This document shows, one piece after another, positions 53,518 to 63,728 of a stretch of DNA of 64,000 nucleotides. Positions within the stretch are counted from its first letter, which is position 1. Each line of letters opens with the position of its first letter. The position numbers and the translations under genes were made by a program. The stretch lies in NCBI GenBank assembly GCA_018268895.1, contig JAFDVP010000001.1, forward strand, positions 1 through 64,000, given 5' to 3'. The notes under the pieces were generated by a model. The model was given only the letters and a program-made list of their open reading frames with translations, made no database searches and was not told the DNA's origin. This stretch comes from Acidobacteriota bacterium. GTDB taxonomy: Bacteria > Acidobacteriota > Terriglobia > Terriglobales > Acidobacteriaceae.

Positions 53518-54146
53518 ATCGAACTGGCCGGCGTAGAAACGGGTACCGGCTTTACCTGCATCAGACTTATTTTAAGTGATTGATTGTAAATGCACTTAAT
53601 GGCGATACGTCACCCATTGAATCCGAATGCCGGCCTGCTCGATAAAAAATCCCGATTCTGGAATGTTTTCCACCTGTAGATTTCCAAAATAAAGATTGAC
53701 CTGAGAGCGCAGAAGATTTATTTTTCATGAGGTCGAGGATATTGCAGCTCAGATCAACTGAGTTTCGGTATGAAAAATACATCCGGCACCCAAGGTTTAA
53801 GTTTTACCTTGAGCGGGGCTTTTATCTGCTTGTCTGTGTTCCCTTGAGACGCAGGTTGCCGGTGAAAACAAAGCAGACAGGGTTCTTCACGATCAGCGCA
53901 GGCGGAGACGCGGGCGCGGTTTGGTTTGTCCGCCCGATAATCGGCGGATCGTTTTTGGATTGAGATAGTTAGCAGAGAATTACCAAAAAATGACAGAACC
54001 CTTTTTCGGGTTTCTGCGTCTAATTGAAGTGTGGCGGGATAAGATTGTTGCGATTCCTGCCAAAGCGAAGAGACGGAAGATTGCGGGCGATGGAGCGTGA
54101 ACAGCACACGTCTGCTCGTGACAAAGATTGAATAAAGGAGAAGATG
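53518..54146. other. 629-base intergenic region without a recognisable gene
   Basis: Between comM and rpoZ the sequence is richer in A+T than its surroundings and holds only short open frames with no ribosome-binding site or recognisable protein. A small bulged hairpin (CAGAACCC / GGGTTTCTG, 53994-54016) has no T-run. The rpoZ promoter should lie in the last ~100 bases, but no clear -35/-10 pair stands out. Confidence 0.5.
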
Positions 54147-54368
54147 ATGCGCTCAGACCTTATTTTTGGAGCTCTCACTCACGTAAAGAACCGCTATGAG
54201 CTCTGTCAATTGGCCTCGAAGGCGACGCGTAAGCTGCACAAGCCGAACACTCGCCTGCAGGACACCACCAACGAGGTTCTTGATCGGTTCAAGGATTCTC
54301 TGCCCGCTGGCGAGCACGCAGATGCGCCGGTACAGAAGATTCAGGTTCAGGAGCGCCGCGCGGCTTAA
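54147..54368 (+). CDS. rpoZ: RNA polymerase omega subunit
   Basis: AAGGAG at 54135-54140 is six bases before the ATG at 54147; the ATG at 54144 is too close. The 73-residue product MRSDLIFGALTHVKNRYELC, then QLASKATRKLHKPNTRLQDT, has the conserved omega core (RYELCQLASKATRKLH). Omega helps assemble and stabilise RNA polymerase. The gene is followed ~160 bases later by rho, so two transcription genes are neighbours. Confidence 0.88.
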   Translation: MRSDLIFGALTHVKNRYELCQLASKATRKLHKPNTRLQDTTNEVLDRFKDSLPAGEHADAPVQKIQVQERRAA

Positions 54369-54532
54369 CGCGCGGCTGTTCCTTTTTTATTCACCTCTAA
54401 CGCCTTGTCCGCAAAAAAAAATCCCTCAAAATTGAATATCCCGCAGGCCTTCCCGCACGACCCATCTGTCAGGCAGATCCCGCCAAGATTTCAAAATCCC
54501 TCCTATCGCTAATCGATACAACAAGGTAAAAC

Positions 54533-55783
<1,251 letters not shown>

Positions 55784-55832
55784 CGATTGGGAGAGATTCC
55801 CCGGTCCGGGTGGTACTGGTTCGGGTGATGAG

Positions 55833-55870
55833 CGAGGGCGCGGTCAATTTGGCGGCGCCCTCGTGCTTTT
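55833..55870 (+). terminator. Terminator after rho
   Basis: CGAGGGCGC (55833-55841) and GCGCCCTCG (55855-55863) form a perfect 9-bp stem with a 13-base loop, followed by TGCTTTT. Confidence 0.75.
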
Positions 55871-56030
55871 CAGTGTGGGTCGTGCCACACAAACATCGGA
55901 GTACCCATATGGGTAAAGTCATGCCCTTTTTGGGCCATCGATCTTTTCTATTTTTGTGATATTCCAGTAACCATCCTTGCTTGCAGGGATAATTTTGATT
56001 GCACTGGATTTTTTCGCGGAGCTGGTCCTG

Positions 56031-58220
56031 ATGCATGGTTCGTACAACTACTATCTTGTTGCGCTTTCTCTGCTGGTAGCGATGTTTGCGTCGTACACGG
56101 CGCTGGATCTGGCGGGACGCATCCGTTCGATCCATGTGTCGGCGAGAAAGCGGTTTATCTGGCTGATTGGCGGCGCGGTCGCTATGGGGCTGGGCATCTG
56201 GTCGATGCACTTTATCGGGATGCTGGCCTTCCAGATGCCGATCCAGCTGGGGTATGACGCCCGGATCACGGGATACTCCCTGTTGATTGCGATCCTGATC
56301 TCCGGTTTTGCGCTCCATATCGTAACGAGAGATGAGTTGAGCAGGGAGCGTCTGGCCGCCGGCGGCGTTCTGATGGGGCTCGGCGTAGCCGCGATGCACT
56401 ATACGGGCATGGCCGCCCTGCGGATGCACCCGGCGATTACATATAGTCCGAGACTGTTCTGGACCTCGGTTGCAATTGCTATCGTTGCGTCGTGGGCGGC
56501 GCTATGGATTGCATTTACACTGCGGGAAGGGAATCATCGTTATCTCCTGCTGAAGCGATGCGGTGCCGGTTTTGTCATGGGCGTGGCGATCGCGGGAATG
56601 CACTACACGGGCATGGCGGCGGCCATGTTTCACAGCGGGGCTATGTGCGAAGCGTCGAACGGCGTCAGTACCAGTTGGCTGGCGTTTACCGTGACAGCTT
56701 CCACTTTGTGTGTGCTGACGATGACTTTGATCTACTCCATGCTGGATGCGCGATACGATCTGCAGGAGTTTCAGTTGAAGGCATCGCTGGAGAAGGCTGA
56801 GTTGAACGCCTCGTTGGCCGATGTCAATGAGCGGTTGCTCACGATGGCGACAGAAGATGCGTTGACGGGGCTTCCAAATCGTAGCGCATTGATCGAGCGC
56901 CTGGAACAGGCAATCTTTGACGCTCGTAGACACGGCACGACCTTTACCTTGATGTTTATGGATCTTGACGGGTTCAAGACCGTAAACGACTCACTGGGGC
57001 ATACCGCGGGCGACAGGCTGCTGAAGGCATTTTCGCGGCAACTGGTACATAGCGTCAGGCACGAGGACACGGTAGCGCGACTGAGCGGCGATGAGTTTAT
57101 CGTTCTGCTGGAGCGGATCGGCTTTCAGCAGGAGGTAGCTCCCATTGCCGAAGGAATACTTCGCCGGATGCAGCAGGACTTTGTGATCGACGGAGCTCCG
57201 TTACGGGTGACGGCATCAATCGGGATTGCCGTATATCCAGGAGATGGCGAATCGGTCGAAGAACTGCTGAAGAACGCAGATACGGCGATGTATGAGGCAA
57301 AGCACGAGGGCCGGAATACCTACCGGTTCTTCGACGTGGGGATGAGTCAGGCAGTAGCCAGGACGCTTTCTATTCAGCGTGGCCTGGCGGAGGCCCTGGA
57401 GAAGAAACATCTGACATTGCACTTTCAGCCGAAGTTTCGTGGGCCGAATCGCGAGATCGTCGGCGCCGAAGCCCTGATCCGTTGGGAGCACCCGAAGCTA
57501 GGCGATATTCCTCCGCTGGAGTTTATTCCAGTAGCAGAGCGCACAGGCCAGATTCTGCCAATCGGCAATTGGGTGATTGCCGAGGTGTGCCGGTATATCA
57601 AGCGATGGCAGAGGGCAGGATTACCGTTGGTGAAGATAGCCATCAATCTCTCGCAGGAGCAGTTGCGCAAGGCCGACTATGTGGAGACAGTGCTCGCGAT
57701 GACGCGCGCGGAGGGAGTGGAGCCGGAGTGGATCATGTTCGAGATTACGGAGACGGTTGCGATGCGCAATCCCGAACTGACCTCCGAGATCATCAGGAGA
57801 TTTCAGTTATCGGGGTTCGACGTTGCTGTCGACGACTTCGGTACTGGTTACTCAAGCCTGGCGTACCTCCAGCAGTTCCGCGTCAAGCAGTTGAAGATCG
57901 ACCGATTCTTTACAGAGGGATTGGACCGGCATGGACGGGAAGGCGTGGCGATGGTTTCAGCAATCATCGCGCTGGCGCATGCCCTCAATATGGTGGTGGT
58001 TGCCGAGGGAGTTGAGACTCAGACGCAGCTATCGCAACTTAGGCAGCTCCAATGCGACGAGGTTCAAGGATTCCTCCTGGCACCGCCACTCTGCGCCGAA
58101 GATTTTGAGGAGACGATACGCGAGGGGCAGATCCCCTGGCGGAGTGCAGAAGACACAGAGCAGTCAAGTTACGGGCCGTATGGATGGAGGCTCTCAACGG
58201 AAGGCGCAGATGCAGGATGA
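56031..58220 (+). CDS. MHYT-GGDEF-EAL membrane protein (cyclic-di-GMP turnover)
   Basis: The ATG at 56031 (GGAG nine bases upstream) starts MHGSYNYYLVALSLLVAMFA; 729 residues. The seven-helix MHYT sensor has three motifs: WSMHFIGM, AAMHYTGM and AGMHYTGM. A GGDEF domain follows with the signature changed to RLSGDEF at about residue 363. The EAL domain is complete (GAEALIRWEHP, INLSQEQLRKADY, EITETVA, VDDFGTGYSSL, KIDRFF, VAEGVET), so phosphodiesterase activity is likely. MHYT domains are thought to sense O2, CO or NO through copper. Confidence 0.93.
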   Translation: MHGSYNYYLVALSLLVAMFASYTALDLAGRIRSIHVSARKRFIWLIGGAVAMGLGIWSMHFIGMLAFQMPIQLGYDARITGYSLLIAILISGFALHIVTRDELSRERLAAGGVLMGLGVAAMHYTGMAALRMHPAITYSPRLFWTSVAIAIVASWAALWIAFTLREGNHRYLLLKRCGAGFVMGVAIAGMHYTGMAAAMFHSGAMCEASNGVSTSWLAFTVTASTLCVLTMTLIYSMLDARYDLQEFQLKASLEKAELNASLADVNERLLTMATEDALTGLPNRSALIERLEQAIFDARRHGTTFTLMFMDLDGFKTVNDSLGHTAGDRLLKAFSRQLVHSVRHEDTVARLSGDEFIVLLERIGFQQEVAPIAEGILRRMQQDFVIDGAPLRVTASIGIAVYPGDGESVEELLKNADTAMYEAKHEGRNTYRFFDVGMSQAVARTLSIQRGLAEALEKKHLTLHFQPKFRGPNREIVGAEALIRWEHPKLGDIPPLEFIPVAERTGQILPIGNWVIAEVCRYIKRWQRAGLPLVKIAINLSQEQLRKADYVETVLAMTRAEGVEPEWIMFEITETVAMRNPELTSEIIRRFQLSGFDVAVDDFGTGYSSLAYLQQFRVKQLKIDRFFTEGLDRHGREGVAMVSAIIALAHALNMVVVAEGVETQTQLSQLRQLQCDEVQGFLLAPPLCAEDFEETIREGQIPWRSAEDTEQSSYGPYGWRLSTEGADAG

Positions 58221-58307
58221 ACAGTATCTGTGCGTGGAAGCGAATCCCCGGCAATCAGCGAAGACCTTGATATGCCGTGCTACATGACGGCGAAAAAGAA
58301 AAGGGAA

Positions 58308-58973
58308 TCAATAACCGTTGGCAAGCAGGTACTGCTCTGTGACGCTAAAGGCCGTGTTTTTTTCGCCTCTGGCTTCGGCATATTTCCCCAGAACATCCAC
58401 TTCGATATTGAGACCATCGCCAGGCGACAGGGTGCGCAGGCTGGTCGCGGCGTAGGTGTGCGGAATGATCGCAATCTCCACCTCGTTGCCGCGAATGGCC
58501 GCAACCGTAAGGGAGATGCCTTCCACGGTGATGGAGCCCTTTTCAACCACGTAGCGGGTAAGTGAGTCGGGGATCGTCAAGCGCAGGCGGTAATCGGTGG
58601 TCTCCGTGTCGGCTGTAAGAGCATCAAGCGAGACAAGGGTCGCCGTCGCATCGACGTGACCCTGCACGACGTGGCCTCCAAGCGGAGAGCCCGCGGGCGT
58701 AGGAAGTTCAAGGTTGACGACGGTGTCGGGCTTGAGGCGCGAGAGCGTAGTGCGCGAGATAGTCTCGGCGGCAAGATCGGCGGAGAAACGCGGTGGGAAA
58801 GCATTGGGCTCAATGTCGAGGGCCGTAAGGCAAACCCCGCTGACTGCAACCGAGTCGCCGGTGTTTAGCCGGCTAATAAGCGGTGCCGGGGCGCCGATGG
58901 TGATACGGGTGACACCGGCGTGCGGCGTAACGCAAAGAACGGTGCCAGTGGTTTCGATCAGCCCGGTGAACAT
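58308..58973 (-). CDS. ribE: Riboflavin synthase alpha chain
   Basis: The 221-residue protein starts MFTGLIETTGTVLCVTPHAG and shows the two tandem lumazine-binding repeats: SVAVSGVCLTALDIEPNAF with TLSRLKPDTVVNLE and GGHVVQGHVDATA, and then SITVEGISLTVAAIRGNEVE with YAATSLRTLSPGDGLNIEVD. It makes riboflavin from two lumazines. It is 44 bases downstream of ribD. No FMN riboswitch is recognisable upstream of either gene. Confidence 0.95.
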   Translation of the reverse strand: MFTGLIETTGTVLCVTPHAGVTRITIGAPAPLISRLNTGDSVAVSGVCLTALDIEPNAFPPRFSADLAAETISRTTLSRLKPDTVVNLELPTPAGSPLGGHVVQGHVDATATLVSLDALTADTETTDYRLRLTIPDSLTRYVVEKGSITVEGISLTVAAIRGNEVEIAIIPHTYAATSLRTLSPGDGLNIEVDVLGKYAEARGEKNTAFSVTEQYLLANGY

Positions 58974-59017
58974 AACAACAGGGTACAGGTGAATGGGTGC
59001 CGCTTGCCAGAAGACGG

Positions 59018-60184
59018 TTAGAACTCGGGCCAGGGATCATGCAGATAGCCGCTGATACAGGTATCGGGGCCAAAGGCGGTGATGGAAGGGCGCCGCAGGG
59101 ACTGCTCATAGACAGATGCCGGCTCCGTCCCCTGGGCAAATGGCAGGGCCTGATCGCCGAGCATGATGTCGGAGTGAAAGAAGACAGCTTTGTCGACGAG
59201 ATTCTGGCGCAGGAAAGCTCCATTGAGATGTGAACCGGCTTCCAGCAGGACGCTGAGGATATTGCGTTCCGCAAGCATGGCCAGAATTGCGGGAAGCGAG
59301 AGGCGCCCGGCATGTTCGGGGACCACCTCAACCTCCGCGCCATCCTGGGTCAGGCTTTCAATCTTCCAGGCTGGGGCGGTCGCGCTGGTCAGGATCAGCA
59401 GATCGCGGTTCGCCGAGCGGACGAGTTGCGAACTGCGCGGGGTACGAAGATGCGTATCGAGCACAACGCGGAGAAGCGGCCGGCGGCGCGACTCTTCCGT
59501 GCGATCGGTGAGCAACGGGTTGTCGGCGAGCACCGTGCTGATGCCCGTCATGATTGCATCGGAGGCATGGCGTAGTAACTGGACCTCCTGTCGCGCTGCA
59601 GGGCCAGTGAGCCAGAATGGCTGGTTCGGAAAGCGCGATGCAGGAGGAGGCGCAAGTTTGCCGTCCGCGGAAAGCGCCGTCTTCAGGGTGACGAGGGGCG
59701 TTCTCGTGCGTACGAAATGTGCAAAGGCGTCGTTGAGGTCGTGCGCCTGTTGTTTCAGAACGCCGATGGTGACCTGAATATTCGCATCGCGAAGTATCTG
59801 GATACCGCGTCCACTGACCAGCGGATTGGGGTCGGCAGTGGCAATAACGCAACGCGAGATTCCCGCCTCGACGAGAGCATTCGCGCAGGGACCTGTGCGG
59901 CCATGGTGGCTGCATGGCTCAAGAGTCACGTAAGCCGTGGCCCCAAAGGCGGAGAGCCCTCTGGCGGCAGCCTGTTTGAGGGCGACAATCTCGGCGTGGT
60001 CGTAGTTATCGTAGAGGTGCGCGCCTTCGCCGATGACTTCGACGTTGGCGTCCGTGCGCACGATGACGCAGCCCACCTGCGGATTGGGGCTGGTAAGCGC
60101 AGTCGTTTGAGCGGCAAGCTCAAGTGCCCGGCGCATGAAGAACTCGTCCTGCTCGGTGAGCGAAGCTGGATGGGCAACGGCCAT
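59018..60184 (-). CDS. ribD: Bifunctional riboflavin biosynthesis deaminase/reductase
   Basis: The ATG at 60184 gives 388 residues; the open frame reaches 60262 but overlaps a terminator there. The deaminase half has FMRRALELAAQ, SPNPQVGCVIV, DHAEIVALKQA and YVTLEPCSHHGRTGPCANAL with the zinc ligands His and Cys. The reductase half has PLVTLKTALSADGKLA, AIMTGISTVLADNPLLTDR and VLLEAGSHLNGAFL. It performs the second and third steps of riboflavin synthesis. No strong ribosome-binding site is visible at the chosen start. Confidence 0.92.
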   Translation of the reverse strand: MAVAHPASLTEQDEFFMRRALELAAQTTALTSPNPQVGCVIVRTDANVEVIGEGAHLYDNYDHAEIVALKQAAARGLSAFGATAYVTLEPCSHHGRTGPCANALVEAGISRCVIATADPNPLVSGRGIQILRDANIQVTIGVLKQQAHDLNDAFAHFVRTRTPLVTLKTALSADGKLAPPPASRFPNQPFWLTGPAARQEVQLLRHASDAIMTGISTVLADNPLLTDRTEESRRRPLLRVVLDTHLRTPRSSQLVRSANRDLLILTSATAPAWKIESLTQDGAEVEVVPEHAGRLSLPAILAMLAERNILSVLLEAGSHLNGAFLRQNLVDKAVFFHSDIMLGDQALPFAQGTEPASVYEQSLRRPSITAFGPDTCISGYLHDPWPEF

Positions 60185-60263
60185 TTCACTGTTGAGGATA
60201 GCGCGATAGCCACTGAGCGCGCTCGTGACCAGCCGATGCCACGTCTTTTCTTGCAAAAGCAAG

Positions 60264-60289
60264 GGGCGAACGGCCTAAGCCATTCGCCC
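60264..60289 (-). terminator. Terminator of the second TonB-receptor gene
   Basis: On the minus strand GGGCGAATGGC and GCCGTTCGCCC pair over 11 bp (one G-U pair) with a four-base loop, followed by CTTGCTTTT. It lies 24 bases after the receptor stop and upstream of ribD, separating the two units. Confidence 0.75.
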
Positions 60290-60312
60290 GAAGAGTTTTT
60301 GCTTTAAGGCCC

Positions 60313-63300
60313 CTAGAACTGGAACTTCGCCCACAGACGCAGATGCTGGTTGTTGGCCTCGCGTGCGTTCGAGACGTTCTGATAGCCCGACTGTCCTACC
60401 TGAGTGACGTTGTTGGTGAAGTAGGTGACATTGTTGTGGTTGCCGAGCTGCTGGGCCTCGACACGGAAGACAAAGGAGCTTCCCTCCAGGTGGAAGAAGG
60501 GAGTAGGGACCGCCTTTTCGGCGGCCACGTTCCAGTACTGCTGACCGGCGTTGGGATAGCTGTTGCGACCGATCTCCTGCCGGATCATCGCCACTCCATT
60601 GGAGGCATTGGGCACCAGGAAATGGACGTCGCTGGCGTTGACGACCTTCAGAGCTCCGGTCTGGTTGAAGACGGCGCGGTCATAGTAAAGGTTCTTGATA
60701 CCGCCCTGCTTCTGGAGATAGAAGCCATCGATTCCGACGCTGTTAACCGGCGCCGACTTGTTTGAGAGCACGGGACGGTCGTTGGTGGTGCTGCTATCGC
60801 CGTTGGTGTCGAAGCCACTGACGTTATAGCTGGTGTAGAGGCCGGAGTAGAGCTGCGTCTGTCCGGAGATGGTGATATGCCGCGTGAACGCACTCAGCAG
60901 GAGGTCGGTGGCCATATTTTGAGCGTGGAAGCCGGCCGGGTTCCAGGAGTACGTAAGAACCACCTGGTTGCGTCGATCATAGGCCGAGGGGCCCCAGTCC
61001 TGATGAAGGCCGTCGCCGGCGAGGTTGGCGGAGTATGAAGTTGGCGAGGCAAAGGTTGTGAATACCTCGGACGAATCGTCAAGCAATTTGCCGTAGGTAT
61101 ACGCCATGCGGAAGAAGAGGCCGCGCGAGAAACCACGGTCGACCTGCACCTGAAGCGAGTGATATTGCGAGTCGGCGCGGTTGTCGCGGACGTTGATGAC
61201 ACCTCGCGAGGTGTTGATGCGCGATCCATTGATGATGTAGTTGAGCTGGCGGTTGGAGTAGAGCTTCTGTCCGCGTGAACCGACGTAGTTGACGGCCCCC
61301 TTGATCTGGAACGGAAGGGCGCGCTCGACGCCGAAGTTGTACTGATAAGTAAGCGGGTTGACCAGCGTGTTGACGGCGCTCTGGACTGCGGAGTTGGGGC
61401 TGAAGACAGGCGTGATGCTGCCAATCAACGACGAGGAGTTGGGCAGACCGCCATCCGCGGTTGTGGTGAGAAGGCCCGTCGGGGCAACCGGCGAGGACTG
61501 CGCGGAGTTCACGAGGATGTTGGTGAAGAACGGATCGTAGAAGATGCCAATGCCGCCGTGGATGACCGTCTTGCCATCCGCGAAGAAGCCCATATGCGGT
61601 ACGTAGGCGAAGCCGATGCGCGGCGCGAAGTTGTTCTTGTCTTCTTTGACCTTGACGTAGGTGTTGATGGGTACAGTGAAGACGTTGTTCAGGTCAATGG
61701 CAGGATAGCTCAGCGTATTGAGCGGGTTCGAGAGATAGTCGTAGCGCATGCCAAGGTTGACGGTCAGGTCGGGCAAGAGTTTGATGTCGTCCTGCACAAA
61801 TCCTGCGAGCTTCCACAGGTGTGGGTCGGTACGGGTGGGACCGAAGGTCTTGGTCGCAAAGCCCGAAGCGCCAAGCTGGTTGCGAAGGAAGTTGTCCATC
61901 ACCGAGAGGGAGTCGGAGGCGTACGTGATCGACCCGATGGCATTCTGCGCGACGAGGTCGGTTTCAAGCAGGCGGCCGACATCGGCCCCGATGCGGAAAG
62001 ACTGGCGTCCGTGCGTGTAGCCGACGGTGTCCTGGAACTGGTACAGCTCCTCAATGCGGCCCTGTGGCATGTTTTGAGAGATGCCGAAGAGCCCAGGAAG
62101 ACCATTGCCGCTTCCACCAAGTCCGATTCCGCCGAAGGTAATGTTGTACAGCTTGGCGAGAGGGTTCTTGAGCGTATCGGCCGTAGGGCTGAACTGCGCA
62201 TTGATCCGTGTCTCCGACGCGCGGAACTCGTTCAGCAGGTTTGATGTAAAGATATGGGTCCAGGTCCCGCCGCCAAGCTCGGAGACACCGAAGTTCTGCG
62301 CGTCGAAGCCGGGCAGCGTTGTGGGATTGAGAGGGAAGTACGGCGATATCGAATTGCGGTCGTGGATGTAGCGGGCGGTGAATGTATCGCGCGAAGTAGG
62401 CGTAAAGTCGATGCGGTACATCCACTGCGTATCGGGATTGGGCTGTGCCACGGCGTTGCGCAGGAAGGTGCCGGTGGTGATCGTGCAGCCACTGGGGCAG
62501 CCGGCCATCGGTGTTACGGCCAGATTCGAGACGACGGTTTTGGAGATGGGCGAGTAGACCGCGCTATCGAGGTACGATCCGCTATTCAGATAGCTAAGAA
62601 AGAGATTCGCCTGCGCGTTGCCGGCAGCGGCGATGTTCTTGAGCGTGGCGAAACCGTTGGCGTCAGGGAGCTCGACCGGCAGAGAGGGTTTGACGGTGCC
62701 GTAAAAGCGCTGGAATGTTGCGCCGCCAAAGGCGAAGAGTTTGTCCTTGATGATGGGACCGCCGAGGGTGAAGCCATACTGGTGCGTGTCGTACCGCGCT
62801 TTGCCCGCGGCAGAGCGCCGTGACTGACCGTCTACGGCATCGAGGCCGGAGCCGGTGTAGATCTCATGTACGCTGCCATGAAAGCGATTGGTGCCGTGCT
62901 GCGTGACCTGGTTGATCACAGCTCCTCCAGCACGGCCGAACTCTGCGCTGGAGTCATTGAGCAGCGTGGTGACGCTCGAGAAGAAGTCGGGCATGATCGG
63001 CTGAATCGCTTCGCCGCCGAGGCCGACGTCGTTGACGTCCTGACTGTCGATCATGAAGTTGTTGGCGCGCGGACGCGCTCCGTTGACGGTGAGCTTTACC
63101 AATCCATTGCCTCCAGAACCACCCAGGTTCTGCACCGTTGCGTACTGCCGGGTAACGCCGGGCATCTCACTGACAAGATCTGCCGGATTCAGACTGAAGA
63201 TCGGGACTTGCTGAAGCTCCTGCTTGGCAATCGTTCCTGAAAGCTGGCCGTTTTCGGTATTGATCGAGTTGCTCTGGGCCTCGACCGTCACCATCGATGT

Positions 63301-63699
63301 GGATTCACCGATCGGCAATGCGGCATCGTAAGTGGTGACCACAGAAGGAAGTACGGCGATGTGCTGAAGATCGAAGGGCGCGAAACCCTGGTCAGTTACA
63401 TGAATGCGATAGTTGCCGGGGTTGATCGCCTCCGCCCGGTAGGCCCCTGTGGATGTCGTTGTCACTGTGCGGGTTTCGCCTGTGTCCTCGTTGGTGATTA
63501 CAACGGTGGCATTCGGCAGCACGGCGCCGGTCGTATCGCGTACTACTCCAGCCAGAGTGCCCTTGCTGGTCTGTGCATGTCCACGAAGCGGTATGGCAAC
63601 GACGATGCAGAGGAGGGAGAGTAGAGCGCATAAGCGCAGCGACGTTGTTACCCGTTGGTGAAGCTTTTCAGCAAAGCCGATGCAGGTAGAGCGTGTCAT
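60313..63699 (-). CDS. Oar-like TonB-dependent receptor with carboxypeptidase-regulatory-like domain
   Basis: The 1,128-residue protein has a long signal region (LCALLSLLCIVVAIPLRGHAQ). A carboxypeptidase-regulatory-like domain (LAGVVRDTTGAVLPNATVVI ... GNYRIHVTDQGFAPF) is followed by a plug domain with LVSEMPGVTRQYATVQ and VNGARPRANNFMIDSQDVND, and a large barrel ending LRLWAKFQF. This is the common acidobacterial Oar-like form, larger than classical siderophore receptors. AAGGAG lies upstream of the start. The region around the start codon can form a 10-bp hairpin (63679-63728). Substrate unknown; no TonB, ExbB or ExbD is in the window. Confidence 0.9.
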   Translation of the reverse strand: MTRSTCIGFAEKLHQRVTTSLRLCALLSLLCIVVAIPLRGHAQTSKGTLAGVVRDTTGAVLPNATVVITNEDTGETRTVTTTSTGAYRAEAINPGNYRIHVTDQGFAPFDLQHIAVLPSVVTTYDAALPIGESTSMVTVEAQSNSINTENGQLSGTIAKQELQQVPIFSLNPADLVSEMPGVTRQYATVQNLGGSGGNGLVKLTVNGARPRANNFMIDSQDVNDVGLGGEAIQPIMPDFFSSVTTLLNDSSAEFGRAGGAVINQVTQHGTNRFHGSVHEIYTGSGLDAVDGQSRRSAAGKARYDTHQYGFTLGGPIIKDKLFAFGGATFQRFYGTVKPSLPVELPDANGFATLKNIAAAGNAQANLFLSYLNSGSYLDSAVYSPISKTVVSNLAVTPMAGCPSGCTITTGTFLRNAVAQPNPDTQWMYRIDFTPTSRDTFTARYIHDRNSISPYFPLNPTTLPGFDAQNFGVSELGGGTWTHIFTSNLLNEFRASETRINAQFSPTADTLKNPLAKLYNITFGGIGLGGSGNGLPGLFGISQNMPQGRIEELYQFQDTVGYTHGRQSFRIGADVGRLLETDLVAQNAIGSITYASDSLSVMDNFLRNQLGASGFATKTFGPTRTDPHLWKLAGFVQDDIKLLPDLTVNLGMRYDYLSNPLNTLSYPAIDLNNVFTVPINTYVKVKEDKNNFAPRIGFAYVPHMGFFADGKTVIHGGIGIFYDPFFTNILVNSAQSSPVAPTGLLTTTADGGLPNSSSLIGSITPVFSPNSAVQSAVNTLVNPLTYQYNFGVERALPFQIKGAVNYVGSRGQKLYSNRQLNYIINGSRINTSRGVINVRDNRADSQYHSLQVQVDRGFSRGLFFRMAYTYGKLLDDSSEVFTTFASPTSYSANLAGDGLHQDWGPSAYDRRNQVVLTYSWNPAGFHAQNMATDLLLSAFTRHITISGQTQLYSGLYTSYNVSGFDTNGDSSTTNDRPVLSNKSAPVNSVGIDGFYLQKQGGIKNLYYDRAVFNQTGALKVVNASDVHFLVPNASNGVAMIRQEIGRNSYPNAGQQYWNVAAEKAVPTPFFHLEGSSFVFRVEAQQLGNHNNVTYFTNNVTQVGQSGYQNVSNAREANNQHLRLWAKFQF

Positions 63700-63728
63700 T
63701 GGGAATCTCCTTGTCGGATACCTGCATC
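63679..63728 (-). promoter_or_regulatory. Hairpin placing ribosome-binding site and start codon in its loop
   Basis: GATGCAGGTA (63679-63688) and TACCTGCATC (63719-63728) are perfect 10-bp inverted copies. In the receptor mRNA the 30-base loop between them holds AAGGAG and the AUG. This could present or shield the start site for translation control. Confidence 0.5.

Noticed and set aside
53567-54107. Short frames on both strands in the comM-rpoZ gap
   Set aside because: None has a ribosome-binding site or protein-like pattern; the region is A+T-rich and non-coding by appearance.
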